Source: an uncultured Bifidobacterium sp. (GTDB taxonomy: Bacteria > Actinomycetota > Actinomycetes > Actinomycetales > Bifidobacteriaceae). From it: 5,255 bases of DNA. The position numbers were made by a program, and so were the translations under genes. The notes beneath the pieces are model-generated. The model did not search any database and was not told where the DNA came from. It saw only the letters and a list, made by a program, of their open reading frames with translations. This document shows, piece by piece, positions 1 through 5,255 of the stretch (the first letter of the stretch is position 1; each line of letters starts with the position of its first letter). The stretch is from contig CALNAE010000324.1 of the NCBI GenBank assembly GCA_937874315.1, positions 1-5,255 of the forward strand, written 5' to 3'.

Positions 1-349
1 CCGATGCCAATGGCCTGTCTGCCACGGGCAAGCTTGAGGTGACCATCAACGTGCCGCCCACGACGGGTGACGCGTCGAAGACGATTAATCCGAATGAGAC
101 CGCCACGCTGACGCCGAAGACGACTCCTGGCAACGGTGCGATCAAGACGGTTACCTTCGCTGATGGTTCGGCCACGAAGACGGTTCCCGGTGAGGGCACG
201 TGGACGATTACGCTGGCCGATGGCCAGCCCAAAGCGACCTTCACGCCCGGCAAGGATTACACCGGCAAGGTCACTCCACAGTCGTACACGGTGACCGATG
301 CCAATGGCCTGTCTGCCACGGGCAAGCTTGAGGTGACCATCAACGTGCC
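1..349 (+). repeat. 55-bp perfect direct repeat (1-55 and 295-349) within the surface gene
   Basis: Bases 1-55 recur without mismatch at 295-349. The offset of 294 bp equals 98 codons, so the duplication preserves the reading frame and defines the protein repeat length. Both copies encode the segment DANGLSATGKLEVTINV. The first copy is cut by the window edge, so the true identical block may start further left. Confidence 0.93.
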
Positions 350-533
350 TGCCGTCACTGTCGGGCCCAGCACTCCTTCAACGTCGTCCTCGTCTGACGG
401 CGCGGTGTCGGTGCCTGCCGGAAAGTCCTTGGCTCATACCGGTGCCGCGGTGGCATCGGTGCTGGTTGTGGCGGGTCTGCTCGCCGTGCTGGGCTTCGCG
501 ATACTGCGAATCAGGAAAAACTCCAAGAACTGA
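1..533 (+). CDS. Cell-wall-anchored surface protein with CshA-like repeat, 3' end (partial)
   Basis: The 5' end lies outside the window; the reading frame is open from base 3 and gives 176 residues. The visible part holds the end of one repeat and then one complete repeat of about 98 residues. The repeat contains GTWTITL, ATFTPGKDYTGKVTP and YTVTDANG, the pattern of CshA-type fibril repeats. A Ser/Thr/Pro linker follows, then the sorting signal LAHTG, a hydrophobic stretch (about 20 residues, rich in Val/Leu/Ala) and the basic tail RIRKNSKN. This is the classic layout for sortase-mediated attachment to peptidoglycan. In high-GC Gram-positives LAxTG signals are typically served by class E sortases, which is family knowledge. 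A role in adhesion or a surface fibril is inferred. The gene converges on the mobilization operon, and its stop lies inside the 3' end of the relaxase ORF. Nearly identical repeat DNA points to recent duplication within the gene. Confidence 0.87.
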   Translation, partial: DANGLSATGKLEVTINVPPTTGDASKTINPNETATLTPKTTPGNGAIKTVTFADGSATKTVPGEGTWTITLADGQPKATFTPGKDYTGKVTPQSYTVTDANGLSATGKLEVTINVPAVTVGPSTPSTSSSSDGAVSVPAGKSLAHTGAAVASVLVVAGLLAVLGFAILRIRKNSKN

Positions 534-1614
534 ACTCACTGCAAGGTCGTTGAATCATCATCGACGACCTTTCGGTGAATGCAGTATCGGCGGGTAGTGC
601 GCGGCGGGAGGCCGCGGTGCGCACTACCCGCCGTCGTATATGCGGGCAAGGCGAATTTCCGCTCTGATGTACAAGAACCTGGTCCGAGTCCCTGGGCAGC
701 CAGGCGCGGATCGTCTGCCCGTCGATCACGAGACGTTCACGCGGCACGGTGAGCTGTTTCGTCCTTTTGGTGCCTGGTACCCATATGCTCACGGTCTTCG
801 AATCCTGTTTGGCGATCATGCTCCTGTTGAAGCTGATGCACTCCAGACTCTCCTGACCGATCTTGACCATGATGTTCATTTCGTCGTAGGCTTCGCCGAG
901 TTTGCCGTCACGGAACTTCATCCCGGTTCCCGCGTCCTCGAAGGTCAGGTACTTGCCACGAACATGCGTGAACACACCCACGGAACGCAACACCCGTTTC
1001 AACTGGTCGAACGACTCCACCCTGCCCACACTCCGGTCGATGCGAAGGCGAATCGACTCCTTGACGCTCTCCCCCTTCAACTGCGTGTACAGGTCCGGCC
1101 GACTCTTCCCATACCGTTTCACCTTCGGCTCTTTCAACACATGCAACCCGGCATCCTTGCATAGGCGGTCACTGACGGTGCGTATCTTGTGCAGCGTGCC
1201 CTTCTGCATGCGCATGCGTTTATCCTGGGAGATCAGGATCGGGGAGAGCATGATGTGATTGTGGATGTGATGCCGGTCGATATGCGTGGCGATCACATAA
1301 TACTGGTCACCATCCGTCAACTCGGTCATCAACCGTACCCCGATCTGATGTGCCTGCTCAGGGGTGACGTCATCGTCCGGGTCGAACGACTGGATGATAT
1401 GGTGAGCCAACACGCTGTCCCCGCGTCCGTTCCTTCCGGTACCCACATCCTGCTGCTGCTCCATGAACCGTTGCGCGTATCGCAACGGATCCTTACCCTC
1501 ACCGTCGAGGTTCGTGCTCACCAACTCCATGCCCCGGGTCTTCTCAGGATTGCAGATATACGCCATAGCCTTCGACAGCGTCTGCTTCACCTGCCCGACC
1601 TTCACCACAGCCAT
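511..1614 (-). CDS. mobA: MobP-family relaxase (mobilization nuclease), C-terminal tail probably altered
   Basis: This 367-residue protein is the relaxase that would nick one strand at the origin of transfer and stay covalently bound while the strand is moved to a recipient. The N-terminal Relaxase/Mobilisation nuclease domain (PF03432 type) shows AYICNPEKT, where Tyr19 is the likely nucleophile. It also shows HHIIQSF and the metal-binding motif HIDRHHIHNHI (about residues 111-121: His111, Asp113, His116, His118, Asn119, His120). A basic C-terminal part contains WVPGTKRTK and VPRERLVIDG. I chose the ATG at 1614 because it overlaps the mobC stop as TGATG, the usual form of translational coupling; a GTG at 1620 is an alternative. 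The ORF runs through the inverted repeat at 588-633 and overlaps the surface gene by 23 bp. The last 50 or so residues lack protein-like character, so a frameshift near 673-677 is suspected. The symbol is by family, not by a match to a named gene. Confidence 0.9.
   Translation of the reverse strand: MAVVKVGQVKQTLSKAMAYICNPEKTRGMELVSTNLDGEGKDPLRYAQRFMEQQQDVGTGRNGRGDSVLAHHIIQSFDPDDDVTPEQAHQIGVRLMTELTDGDQYYVIATHIDRHHIHNHIMLSPILISQDKRMRMQKGTLHKIRTVSDRLCKDAGLHVLKEPKVKRYGKSRPDLYTQLKGESVKESIRLRIDRSVGRVESFDQLKRVLRSVGVFTHVRGKYLTFEDAGTGMKFRDGKLGEAYDEMNIMVKIGQESLECISFNRSMIAKQDSKTVSIWVPGTKRTKQLTVPRERLVIDGQTIRAWLPRDSDQVLVHQSGNSPCPHIRRRVVRTAASRRALPADTAFTERSSMMIQRPCSEFSSWSFS
543..571 (+). terminator. Possible terminator of the surface protein gene
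   Basis: A perfect 8-bp inverted repeat (AAGGTCGT at 543-550, ACGACCTT at 564-571) with a 13-nt loop starts 10 bp after the surface gene stop. The 3' arm ends in a short T run but is not followed by a clear T tract, so intrinsic termination is plausible, not proven. Confidence 0.45.
588..633. terminator. 15-bp perfect GC-rich inverted repeat, possible bidirectional terminator
   Basis: CGGCGGGTAGTGCGC (588-602) is exactly the reverse complement of 619-633, with a 16-nt GC-rich spacer that can form an alternative stem (600-605 with 611-616). It sits between two convergent genes, where a shared terminator is expected. Neither side has a T tract, so an element end or protein-binding site is also possible. 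On the minus strand its entry arm supplies a TAG stop (626-624) in the frame suggested below for the ancestral relaxase. Confidence 0.45.
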
Positions 1615-1976
1615 CAGCACTCATCCCGCTTCATCAACTGCCAACACTCATGCAACTGTTCCTGCACCTGGCTCAGCAACCGTCGCGTCTCTTCAACCTC
1701 GGCCAAGGTCGCGTAATCCTGCGCGTTCACCCTCGCCGCGATCTGATTCACGTTCACACCCAGCTTGTTGATCTCCCGCGTCACCCTCTTCGGATCAAAC
1801 GGCAACACCACCCGTACAATCCTCTTGCCCAACACGGAACGCGCGGCAAACTCATTCCACGTCATCGGACGATACCCACGAACCTCAGTGAGCATCGCCT
1901 CCACCCGATCCCACTCATCAGGCGTGAACGTCACAATCTTCTGTATGCTCTTCTTACGCCGTCCTGACCAGCTCAT
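1614..1976 (-). CDS. mobC: MobC-like mobilization accessory protein
   Basis: This 120-residue protein is the expected partner of the relaxase. MobC proteins bind near the origin of transfer and help the relaxase open and nick DNA. The family signature INKLGVNVNQIAARVN is clear at residues 69-84. The N-terminal part (KKSIQKIVTFTPDEW, then MTWNEFAARSVLG) resembles a ribbon-helix-helix DNA-binding fold. The C-terminal part (about 88-112) is charged and probably helical or coiled-coil. The start at 1976 is supported by AGGAG at 1985-1981, 4 nt upstream. An in-frame ATG at 2042 would add 22 residues encoded by the inverted repeat and the near-palindrome, and has no such site. Its stop overlaps the relaxase start by one base. 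The family call is firm; the exact start is likely. Confidence 0.87.
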   Translation of the reverse strand: MSWSGRRKKSIQKIVTFTPDEWDRVEAMLTEVRGYRPMTWNEFAARSVLGKRIVRVVLPFDPKRVTREINKLGVNVNQIAARVNAQDYATLAEVEETRRLLSQVQEQLHECWQLMKRDEC

Positions 1977-2100
1977 ATCTCTCCTATCGGGTTCGGGTGC
2001 CCCGCAATCCGGCGAAGCCGGAATGAGCATATGTATATACACATGCTATGCTTGCTACCCATCTTAGCTGAGGCTGCTCCCACGTGGTTTCACCACGGTT
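1977..2100. other. Candidate origin of transfer (oriT) upstream of mobC
   Basis: Origins of transfer of mobilizable plasmids commonly lie just upstream of the mob operon. This stretch is unusually structured. TCCGGC (2008-2013) and GCCGGA (2017-2022) form a hairpin with a 3-nt loop. Bases 2027-2046 are a near-palindrome centred on TATATA, identical at 18 of 20 positions to its reverse complement. CGTGG (2083-2087) and CCACG (2093-2097) form another hairpin. No nic sequence could be recognised with confidence. The near-palindrome could instead be an operator for the mob operon. Confidence 0.35.
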
Positions 2101-2155
2101 TTCCACTCAATGATGGAGCGTTCAAGTCTGTCCTCGACACTGGAACGCAAGGCAT

Positions 2156-2494
2156 TCACGATGGAATACGCACGCCCATCGCCTCCATGGACGCGACAGC
2201 CAATAGGGAAAACGAAAGATCCCAAGCAACACTGTGCCCCTTTGCACGAATAAGATACAGCTTCAAATAATATTGAAGTGAGTACGCCTCGCCTGGCACC
2301 AGAATGGAATTGTTGCCCGCTTTTCCAGACAGGAAAATACAGGTAACTGCGAAGTCAAATCCGAGAACGTTCCCGTCTCCCCCAGAGAGCAACGGCACGG
2401 CGCAACCATGGGAAGGACACAATTCCCAGTACCCAACCACACGATGGAACAATCCGATCCACGCCTGCTCGAACCGATCAATGGAGATTCTCAC
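2156..2494 (-). CDS. Hypothetical ORF, unrecognised, possibly a gene remnant
   Basis: An open frame of 112 residues begins with GTG at 2494. I do not recognise it. Third codon positions near the start are moderately GC-rich, which mildly favours real coding. There is a hydrophobic stretch around GFDFAVTCIFLSG and another near LSFSLLAVASMEAM, but no catalytic motif. The only Shine-Dalgarno-like bases (GGAG) abut the start codon, too close to work well. It lies about 95 bp downstream of the broken RDD-family gene on the same strand, so it may be the tail of another decayed gene or simply chance. Low confidence that it is expressed. Confidence 0.25.
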   Translation of the reverse strand: MRISIDRFEQAWIGLFHRVVGYWELCPSHGCAVPLLSGGDGNVLGFDFAVTCIFLSGKAGNNSILVPGEAYSLQYYLKLYLIRAKGHSVAWDLSFSLLAVASMEAMGVRIPS

Positions 2495-2589
2495 TCCGAA
2501 ACCACAAGAGAAAAGCTAATCGAATCCACCATTCAGGATACCTGAAATACTGTGAAAGAAGCCGAGCAGCGTATTCGATACACATACAA

Positions 2590-2992
2590 CTAGCATTTGC
2601 TGGTCACTGTTGTTCCCATGATCTTTATCGGCAAAGGTCTGCCCCCTGTCATCCCATAATGGCCAAAGAAAACCAATGAAGAGCGAGGTGAAACCGACAA
2701 GATGCGCTATCTCCCGCACGCCCATTCCCGGACCGGATATAGGCAGATTGGAATCCTGATCGCATACTTGAACCTTGAGAAGACGGTGCGCCCAGGACTA
2801 TCCATTGCGCGTAGACCATGCGGAAATGACGCACGCAACGACTACAGAAGCACCAGCGATCCAGGATTCAGCAAAACCGCCTGGTGAAGACCTTTCAAAT
2901 AAAACGCTCCCCACCAATTGCGATAGCAACGACGCAGGCAATACTATGCGGAGCAGGTACGACGTCACTCTGCGCCACCATAGAGCTGACAT
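2590..2992 (-). pseudogene. RDD-family membrane protein gene, disrupted
   Basis: The start at 2992 has a strong ribosome binding site (GGGGAG, 7 nt upstream of ATG). Codons 1-64 encode WWRRVTSYLLRIVLP, a membrane segment, and a second one (WIAGASVVVACVISAW). A TAG at 2800-2798 then interrupts the frame after STRNG. Reading on gives SWAHRLLKVQV, which fits the RDD-family motif GQ[T/S]xxxRLLxxxV if the TAG was once CAG (Gln). The frame continues through VREIAHLVGFTSLFIGFLWPLW and DDRGQTFADK. A one-base slip in the T run at 2624-2626 (AAA on the coding strand) then gives IMGTTVTSKC and a stop at 2592-2590, matching the usual RDD ending (QTxxDKxxGTxV). Restored, the protein would be about 133 residues. 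RDD proteins are small polytopic membrane proteins of mostly unclear, often transport-related function. Two independent lesions argue for a pseudogene; sequencing error cannot be excluded for the one-base slip. Confidence 0.68.
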
Positions 2993-3308
2993 TATTGCTC
3001 TCCCCTCAATAACACTCTCCTGCTTTTACTATTAACCGGCACAAGAAATTTCTGTAGTGCAAGCGTATTCCTACATTGCCTATGATGATGCTCCCTCGAC
3101 TACCGCTGTCAGTTCCGTCAGAGATCTCACCAGCTAAATCAGACATTCTCCCAGACTTGTCGTATGGATACTCGTGAACGGAAGCACCATTCATACACCC
3201 AGGCTGTCAAAATCGTGTCCTATTTCGAAGCGACAATGGGCAGAGAATGACAGACTCGGGAAACGATTGAGCGGATGGGATGTGGGGCAGCGTCATGCTG
3301 CTGTGAAA
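2993..3308. other. Intergenic stretch without a convincing gene
   Basis: Between the RDD-family remnant and the acetyltransferase I see no recognisable gene. A 62-residue minus-strand frame (3194-3006) ends 13 bp before the RDD start, so its stop abuts the RDD ribosome binding site. It has no good ribosome binding site of its own, no recognisable motif and mixed codon use. A TTGACA hexamer lies on the minus strand at 3210-3205 but has no matching -10 at normal spacing. A weak 5-bp hairpin (GCAGC/GCTGC) near 3288-3302 follows the acetyltransferase stop. Confidence 0.4.
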
Positions 3309-3776
3309 TTATCCAACGATCTTTCTATAGATGAATTGTTCTCCACGTCTTCCGACGTACGTGTTCGCTTGCTTCTCGAATCCTGCATTTTCGTATAGTT
3401 TTTGTGCGTGAACATTCCGCCGGTTGACACCGAGGACTATTTCAATCACGTTCGGGAACTTGTTCCTTACGTATTCAGGCAATAGGGTTAGCGCCCTCAA
3501 TGCATACCCTTTTCGCACGTATCTATCATCTGTGGGAAAGCTTCTGAGGAGTATGCTCTGTGGATTATCCGTGTATCGGAATTTGTCCTTTTCATAATCC
3601 AGTACGAAAAATGTGGGAACGACATCTTCACTGATCACAGCAAGGCATGGGTGATAATCCATATTGGTCTTTGACAGCCTGATTGCATTTTCGGGTAGTC
3701 CGGTGAACGTCGCATCTTGTAGCCCGTAGTCTCTGATCTGCTTGTTGAATCTTTGGCTGTATTCGATGATCGTCAC
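3309..3776 (-). CDS. GNAT-family N-acetyltransferase
   Basis: This 155-residue protein would transfer an acetyl group from acetyl-CoA to an amine; the substrate cannot be told from sequence. The acetyl-CoA-binding loop is RYVRKGYALRAL (residues 85-96), a G-Y-A variant of the usual Q/RxxGxG/A motif. The second signature is NRRNVHAQKLYENAGFEK (118-135), in which Tyr128 is the probable general acid. Length matches a single GNAT domain. The start is GTG at 3776, preceded by a purine-rich run (GAGGGAG) about 10 nt upstream. It is divergent from rep and its upstream region is the replication origin. GNAT toxins are paired with a ribbon-helix-helix antitoxin gene; none is adjacent here, so a toxin role is not supported. 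Resistance, protein modification or small-molecule acetylation all remain open. Confidence 0.87.
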   Translation of the reverse strand: MTIIEYSQRFNKQIRDYGLQDATFTGLPENAIRLSKTNMDYHPCLAVISEDVVPTFFVLDYEKDKFRYTDNPQSILLRSFPTDDRYVRKGYALRALTLLPEYVRNKFPNVIEIVLGVNRRNVHAQKLYENAGFEKQANTYVGRRGEQFIYRKIVG

Positions 3777-3815
3777 AGCTGATTTTCTCCCTCTCTCCTT
3801 CTCTGCGGAGCGGAG

Positions 3816-3824
3816 TTATCCACA
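3816..3824 (+). promoter_or_regulatory. DnaA box (perfect consensus)
   Basis: TTATCCACA matches the consensus DnaA-binding site exactly. It lies about 40 bp from an AT-rich repeat stretch and about 105 bp from the first iteron, as in iteron plasmid origins that recruit host DnaA. It also lies in the leader of the divergent acetyltransferase gene. Confidence 0.75.
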
Positions 3825-3926
3825 GTCACGAGCGAATTCAAAAATTCTGTTTCCTAAGTATAGGTATATAGGTATATAGGGGACCCCTCCTAAACCCTAC
3901 TGAGAGTAGGAGATGAAGCCTCTTTG

Positions 3927-4060
3927 CGTCCCTAAAGCCCCTCAAAACGTCCCTAAAGCCCCTCAAAACGTCCCTAAAGCCCCTCAAACGACCCTAAAGT
4001 ACACACATAAAATCCCTAAAGTACACATGCTCATGCTAGAATTTGTCCTTAAAGTACACG
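3927..4060 (+). repeat. Iterons: six copies of the CCCTAAAG core in two classes
   Basis: The core CCCTAAAG starts at 3930, 3951, 3972, 3992 and 4014, with a one-mismatch copy (CCTTAAAG) at 4047. Spacings are 21, 21, 20, 22 and 33 bp, so the copies lie close to whole numbers of helical turns apart. Copies 1-3 continue as CCCCTCAAA, copies 4-6 as TACAC. A degenerate seventh core (TCCTAAAC) starts at 3888, exactly 42 bp before copy 1. These are the expected binding sites of the Rep protein encoded just downstream. Confidence 0.88.
4034..4042 (+). promoter_or_regulatory. Predicted extended -10 promoter of rep
   Basis: TGCTAGAAT fits an extended -10 element (TGn followed by TAGAAT, five of six to consensus). 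It lies between iterons 5 and 6. Iteron 5 occupies the -35 position and iteron 6 overlaps the predicted start of transcription near 4049. Rep bound to these iterons should therefore block RNA polymerase, giving self-repression. No clear -35 hexamer is present; a weaker alternative is TTGTCC (4043-4048) with TAAATA (4067-4072). Confidence 0.4.
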
Positions 4061-4078
4061 GTCAAATAAATATGAGAA

Positions 4079-4134
4079 ATCCCCGCACTGTTAGCTCAGC
4101 CGGGGATGTGACCAATCACTGAAGAGGAGTGATT
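4079..4134 (+). promoter_or_regulatory. Two leader hairpins before rep; the second holds the ribosome binding site
   Basis: Hairpin 1 pairs ATCCCCG (4079-4085) with CGGGGAT (4101-4107). Hairpin 2 pairs AATCACT (4114-4120) with AGTGATT (4128-4134) around a 7-nt loop. The rep Shine-Dalgarno AGGAG (4125-4129) lies across the loop and right arm of hairpin 2, 9 nt before the ATG at 4139. Folding would partly hide it. The repeats could act in RNA as a translation brake or in DNA as Rep-dimer operators; the sequence does not decide between these. Confidence 0.5.
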
Positions 4135-4138
4135 AGCA

Positions 4139-5194
4139 ATGAATCATTCTACCGACATTGAGATACCGGATGACCCGTGGATGTCTCACGCATTCATCTC
4201 CAAGCTCATGACACAGGTATCCCTCCCCTATCGAAAACCAAAGACAAATGAGATTATTCGTAAAAATGGAATCCTAGAAGTGAAATTTACTGGCGGAGCA
4301 GACTGTCTGCCTTATGGTAAGTACCCACGCCTATTTGAAATGTGGGCATGCACGATGATTAAAACAGGTGACTCTTGCTTTAATCCTGCAACGAATACAT
4401 TGAATCTTGGAACCACATTTCGCGAATTTTTACGGTTGATAAATATTGAGATAGGTGGTCGACAGTTGAAAACAATTAAACCGCAGTTGGAGAGATTGTT
4501 TAAATGTGCGTACTTCATCAGCAATAATACCGATGGACGTTCCAATGGAGTTAATTTTGTCGTTGCAGACCAGTATCAGATTGATTGGTTGAGCAAAGAG
4601 TCGCAGGAGCATGCTTTGTTTGAGAACACGGTGCAGCTGAATCAGAAGTATGTGGATTATTTGCGTGATACTCCGGTTCCAGTGGATCTGTCCATTATTG
4701 CTAGGTTGAATTCTCCCATGAGCCTGGACGTGTATTGGTGGCTCACACGTCGCTACAGTTATCTGCGTGAGCGTCAGAGCATGACCTGGAATCAACTGTA
4801 TGACCAATTCGGTAGTGATGCATCAATTCGAAAATTTAAGGAGAATTTTAAAAAGGCTGTTTCTGATGTGCGAGTGGTGTATCCGCAGGCGAACATCACG
4901 TGTGGCAGACAGTATGTGATGATCTACCCCTCGGACACTTCCGTAGCCACTACGGCGCAGGTCAGGGAGGTTGAGTCGAGGTCCAGGCAGATTCGTGAGC
5001 GTGCGGATAGGGATGCCACGCTGGCGCGTCAGGCTGGGCGTGAGGTGAGTGAGGGTACCATCGGTGCGGTGCTTGAACGCTTGGATTATGGGGAGGATTA
5101 TGTTCCTGCTCGACGTCATGTGGTGCATGGTCTCGCTTCAGGGCATACAGGTGACCAGGTCGTTGCAGCGTGGGAGAGGGGCGAGAGACTCTAG
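4139..5194 (+). CDS. repA: Plasmid replication initiator, RepA_C-like
   Basis: This 351-residue protein would bind the upstream iterons and start plasmid replication, probably with host DnaA. The body matches the plasmid RepA_C family (PF04796 type) in order: LPYGKYPRLFEMW (57-69), FREFLRL (94-100), PQLERLFKCA (115-124), VPVDLSIIARL (180-190), SPMSLDVYWWLTRR (192-205), WNQLYDQFG (217-225), and FKENFKKAVSDVRVVYP (233-249). Residues 269-351 form a charged, probably helical tail outside the family core. The start has AGGAG 9 nt upstream. Regulation by iterons and leader hairpins is likely. Base composition changes inside the gene: the first two thirds are AT-rich, while from about 4870 onward codons become GC-rich, suggesting a mosaic origin or a replaced tail. 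The family call is strong; the symbol is generic. Confidence 0.91.
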   Translation: MNHSTDIEIPDDPWMSHAFISKLMTQVSLPYRKPKTNEIIRKNGILEVKFTGGADCLPYGKYPRLFEMWACTMIKTGDSCFNPATNTLNLGTTFREFLRLINIEIGGRQLKTIKPQLERLFKCAYFISNNTDGRSNGVNFVVADQYQIDWLSKESQEHALFENTVQLNQKYVDYLRDTPVPVDLSIIARLNSPMSLDVYWWLTRRYSYLRERQSMTWNQLYDQFGSDASIRKFKENFKKAVSDVRVVYPQANITCGRQYVMIYPSDTSVATTAQVREVESRSRQIRERADRDATLARQAGREVSEGTIGAVLERLDYGEDYVPARRHVVHGLASGHTGDQVVAAWERGERL

Positions 5195-5255
5195 CCATCG
5201 TCTGCCGTTTATGCGATGTCGTATCCATGCGCGGTGTAGGCCCCATTCAAGGAGC
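5195..5255. other. Region downstream of rep, possible ribosome binding site at the edge
   Basis: No gene is seen in the last 61 bases. A perfect AAGGAG lies at 5249-5254, at the window edge, so a plus-strand gene may start within the next 5-12 bases, perhaps co-transcribed with rep. No clear terminator follows rep. Confidence 0.25.

Larger units (their letters stand above)
3816..4060 (+). other. Plasmid replication origin (oriV), iteron type
   Basis: The parts appear in canonical order: a DnaA box, an AT-rich stretch (3831-3880) with two exact tandem copies of GGTATATA (3863-3870, 3871-3878), a GC-rich inverted-repeat patch, six iterons and the initiator gene. GGGGACCCC (3879-3887) and CCTACT/AGTAGG (3896-3901 with 3905-3910) are inverted repeats between the AT-rich part and the iterons. 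The AT-rich repeats are the likely site of first strand opening. This organisation is known for theta-replicating iteron plasmids. Function here is inferred from layout plus the adjacent rep gene. Confidence 0.82.

Noticed and set aside
640..1771. Several plus-strand frames opposite the relaxase
   Set aside because: They are antisense shadows of the relaxase and mobC, with no family resemblance and His/Arg/Leu-rich content typical of reverse frames.
1977..2042. A 22-residue N-terminal extension of MobC
   Set aside because: The extra codons lie in the hairpin and near-palindrome, and the start at 1976 has the good ribosome binding site.
2156..2992. Recoding of TAG: one continuous minus-strand frame of 279 codons with only two TAG codons
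   Set aside because: Restoring the RDD protein needs a one-base frame change before the second TAG, and then the natural end is at 2590. This fits gene decay better than amber readthrough.
3309..3776. GNAT gene as the toxin of a toxin-antitoxin pair
   Set aside because: No adjacent ribbon-helix-helix antitoxin gene is visible on either side.
3930..4054. CRISPR-like array
   Set aside because: Repeat units are 20-22 bp and directly adjacent without unique spacers, and they sit before a rep gene; these are iterons.
3913..4122. A 69-residue plus-strand frame with repeated VPKAPQN units
   Set aside because: It is the translation of the iteron array; the peptide repeats come from the 21-bp DNA repeats and it lacks a ribosome binding site.

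Overview
The window looks like part of a mobilizable, theta-type plasmid (or an integrated copy of one) from a high-GC Gram-positive bacterium, most likely a Bifidobacterium or a close relative. This rests on protein family resemblance: an LAxTG-type sorting signal, an actinobacterial-looking MobC/MobP pair, and a RepA_C-type initiator next to iterons. No database search was possible, so the genus is an inference.

Left part (1-640): the 3' end of a large cell-wall-anchored surface protein on the plus strand. It has a CshA-like repeat whose DNA is partly duplicated 294 bp apart, then an LAHTG sorting signal, a membrane segment and a basic tail. Two inverted repeats follow and separate it from the convergent mobilization operon.

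Mobilization block (about 511-2100, minus strand): mobC, then a MobP-family relaxase, coupled by a TGATG overlap. The sequence upstream of mobC has two inverted repeats and a near-palindrome and may hold the origin of transfer. The relaxase catalytic domain is intact. Its C-terminal tail appears frameshifted and runs on to overlap the end of the surface gene.

Middle (about 2100-3308): a decayed region. It holds an unrecognised minus-strand ORF (2156-2494) and a small RDD-family membrane protein gene (2992-2590) that keeps a strong ribosome binding site but carries an in-frame stop and a frameshift. Its upstream flank (2993-3308) has no convincing gene.

Right part (3309-5255): a GNAT-family acetyltransferase on the minus strand, then a replication origin: a perfect consensus DnaA box, an AT-rich stretch with 8-bp repeats, and six iterons sharing the core CCCTAAAG in two classes. 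A predicted promoter, two inverted repeats and the plus-strand RepA-like initiator gene follow. Rep would bind the iterons both to start replication and to repress its own promoter. The relaxase and MobC would nick the plasmid for transfer by a helper conjugation system, since no mating-channel genes are in view. The surface protein and the acetyltransferase would be cargo.
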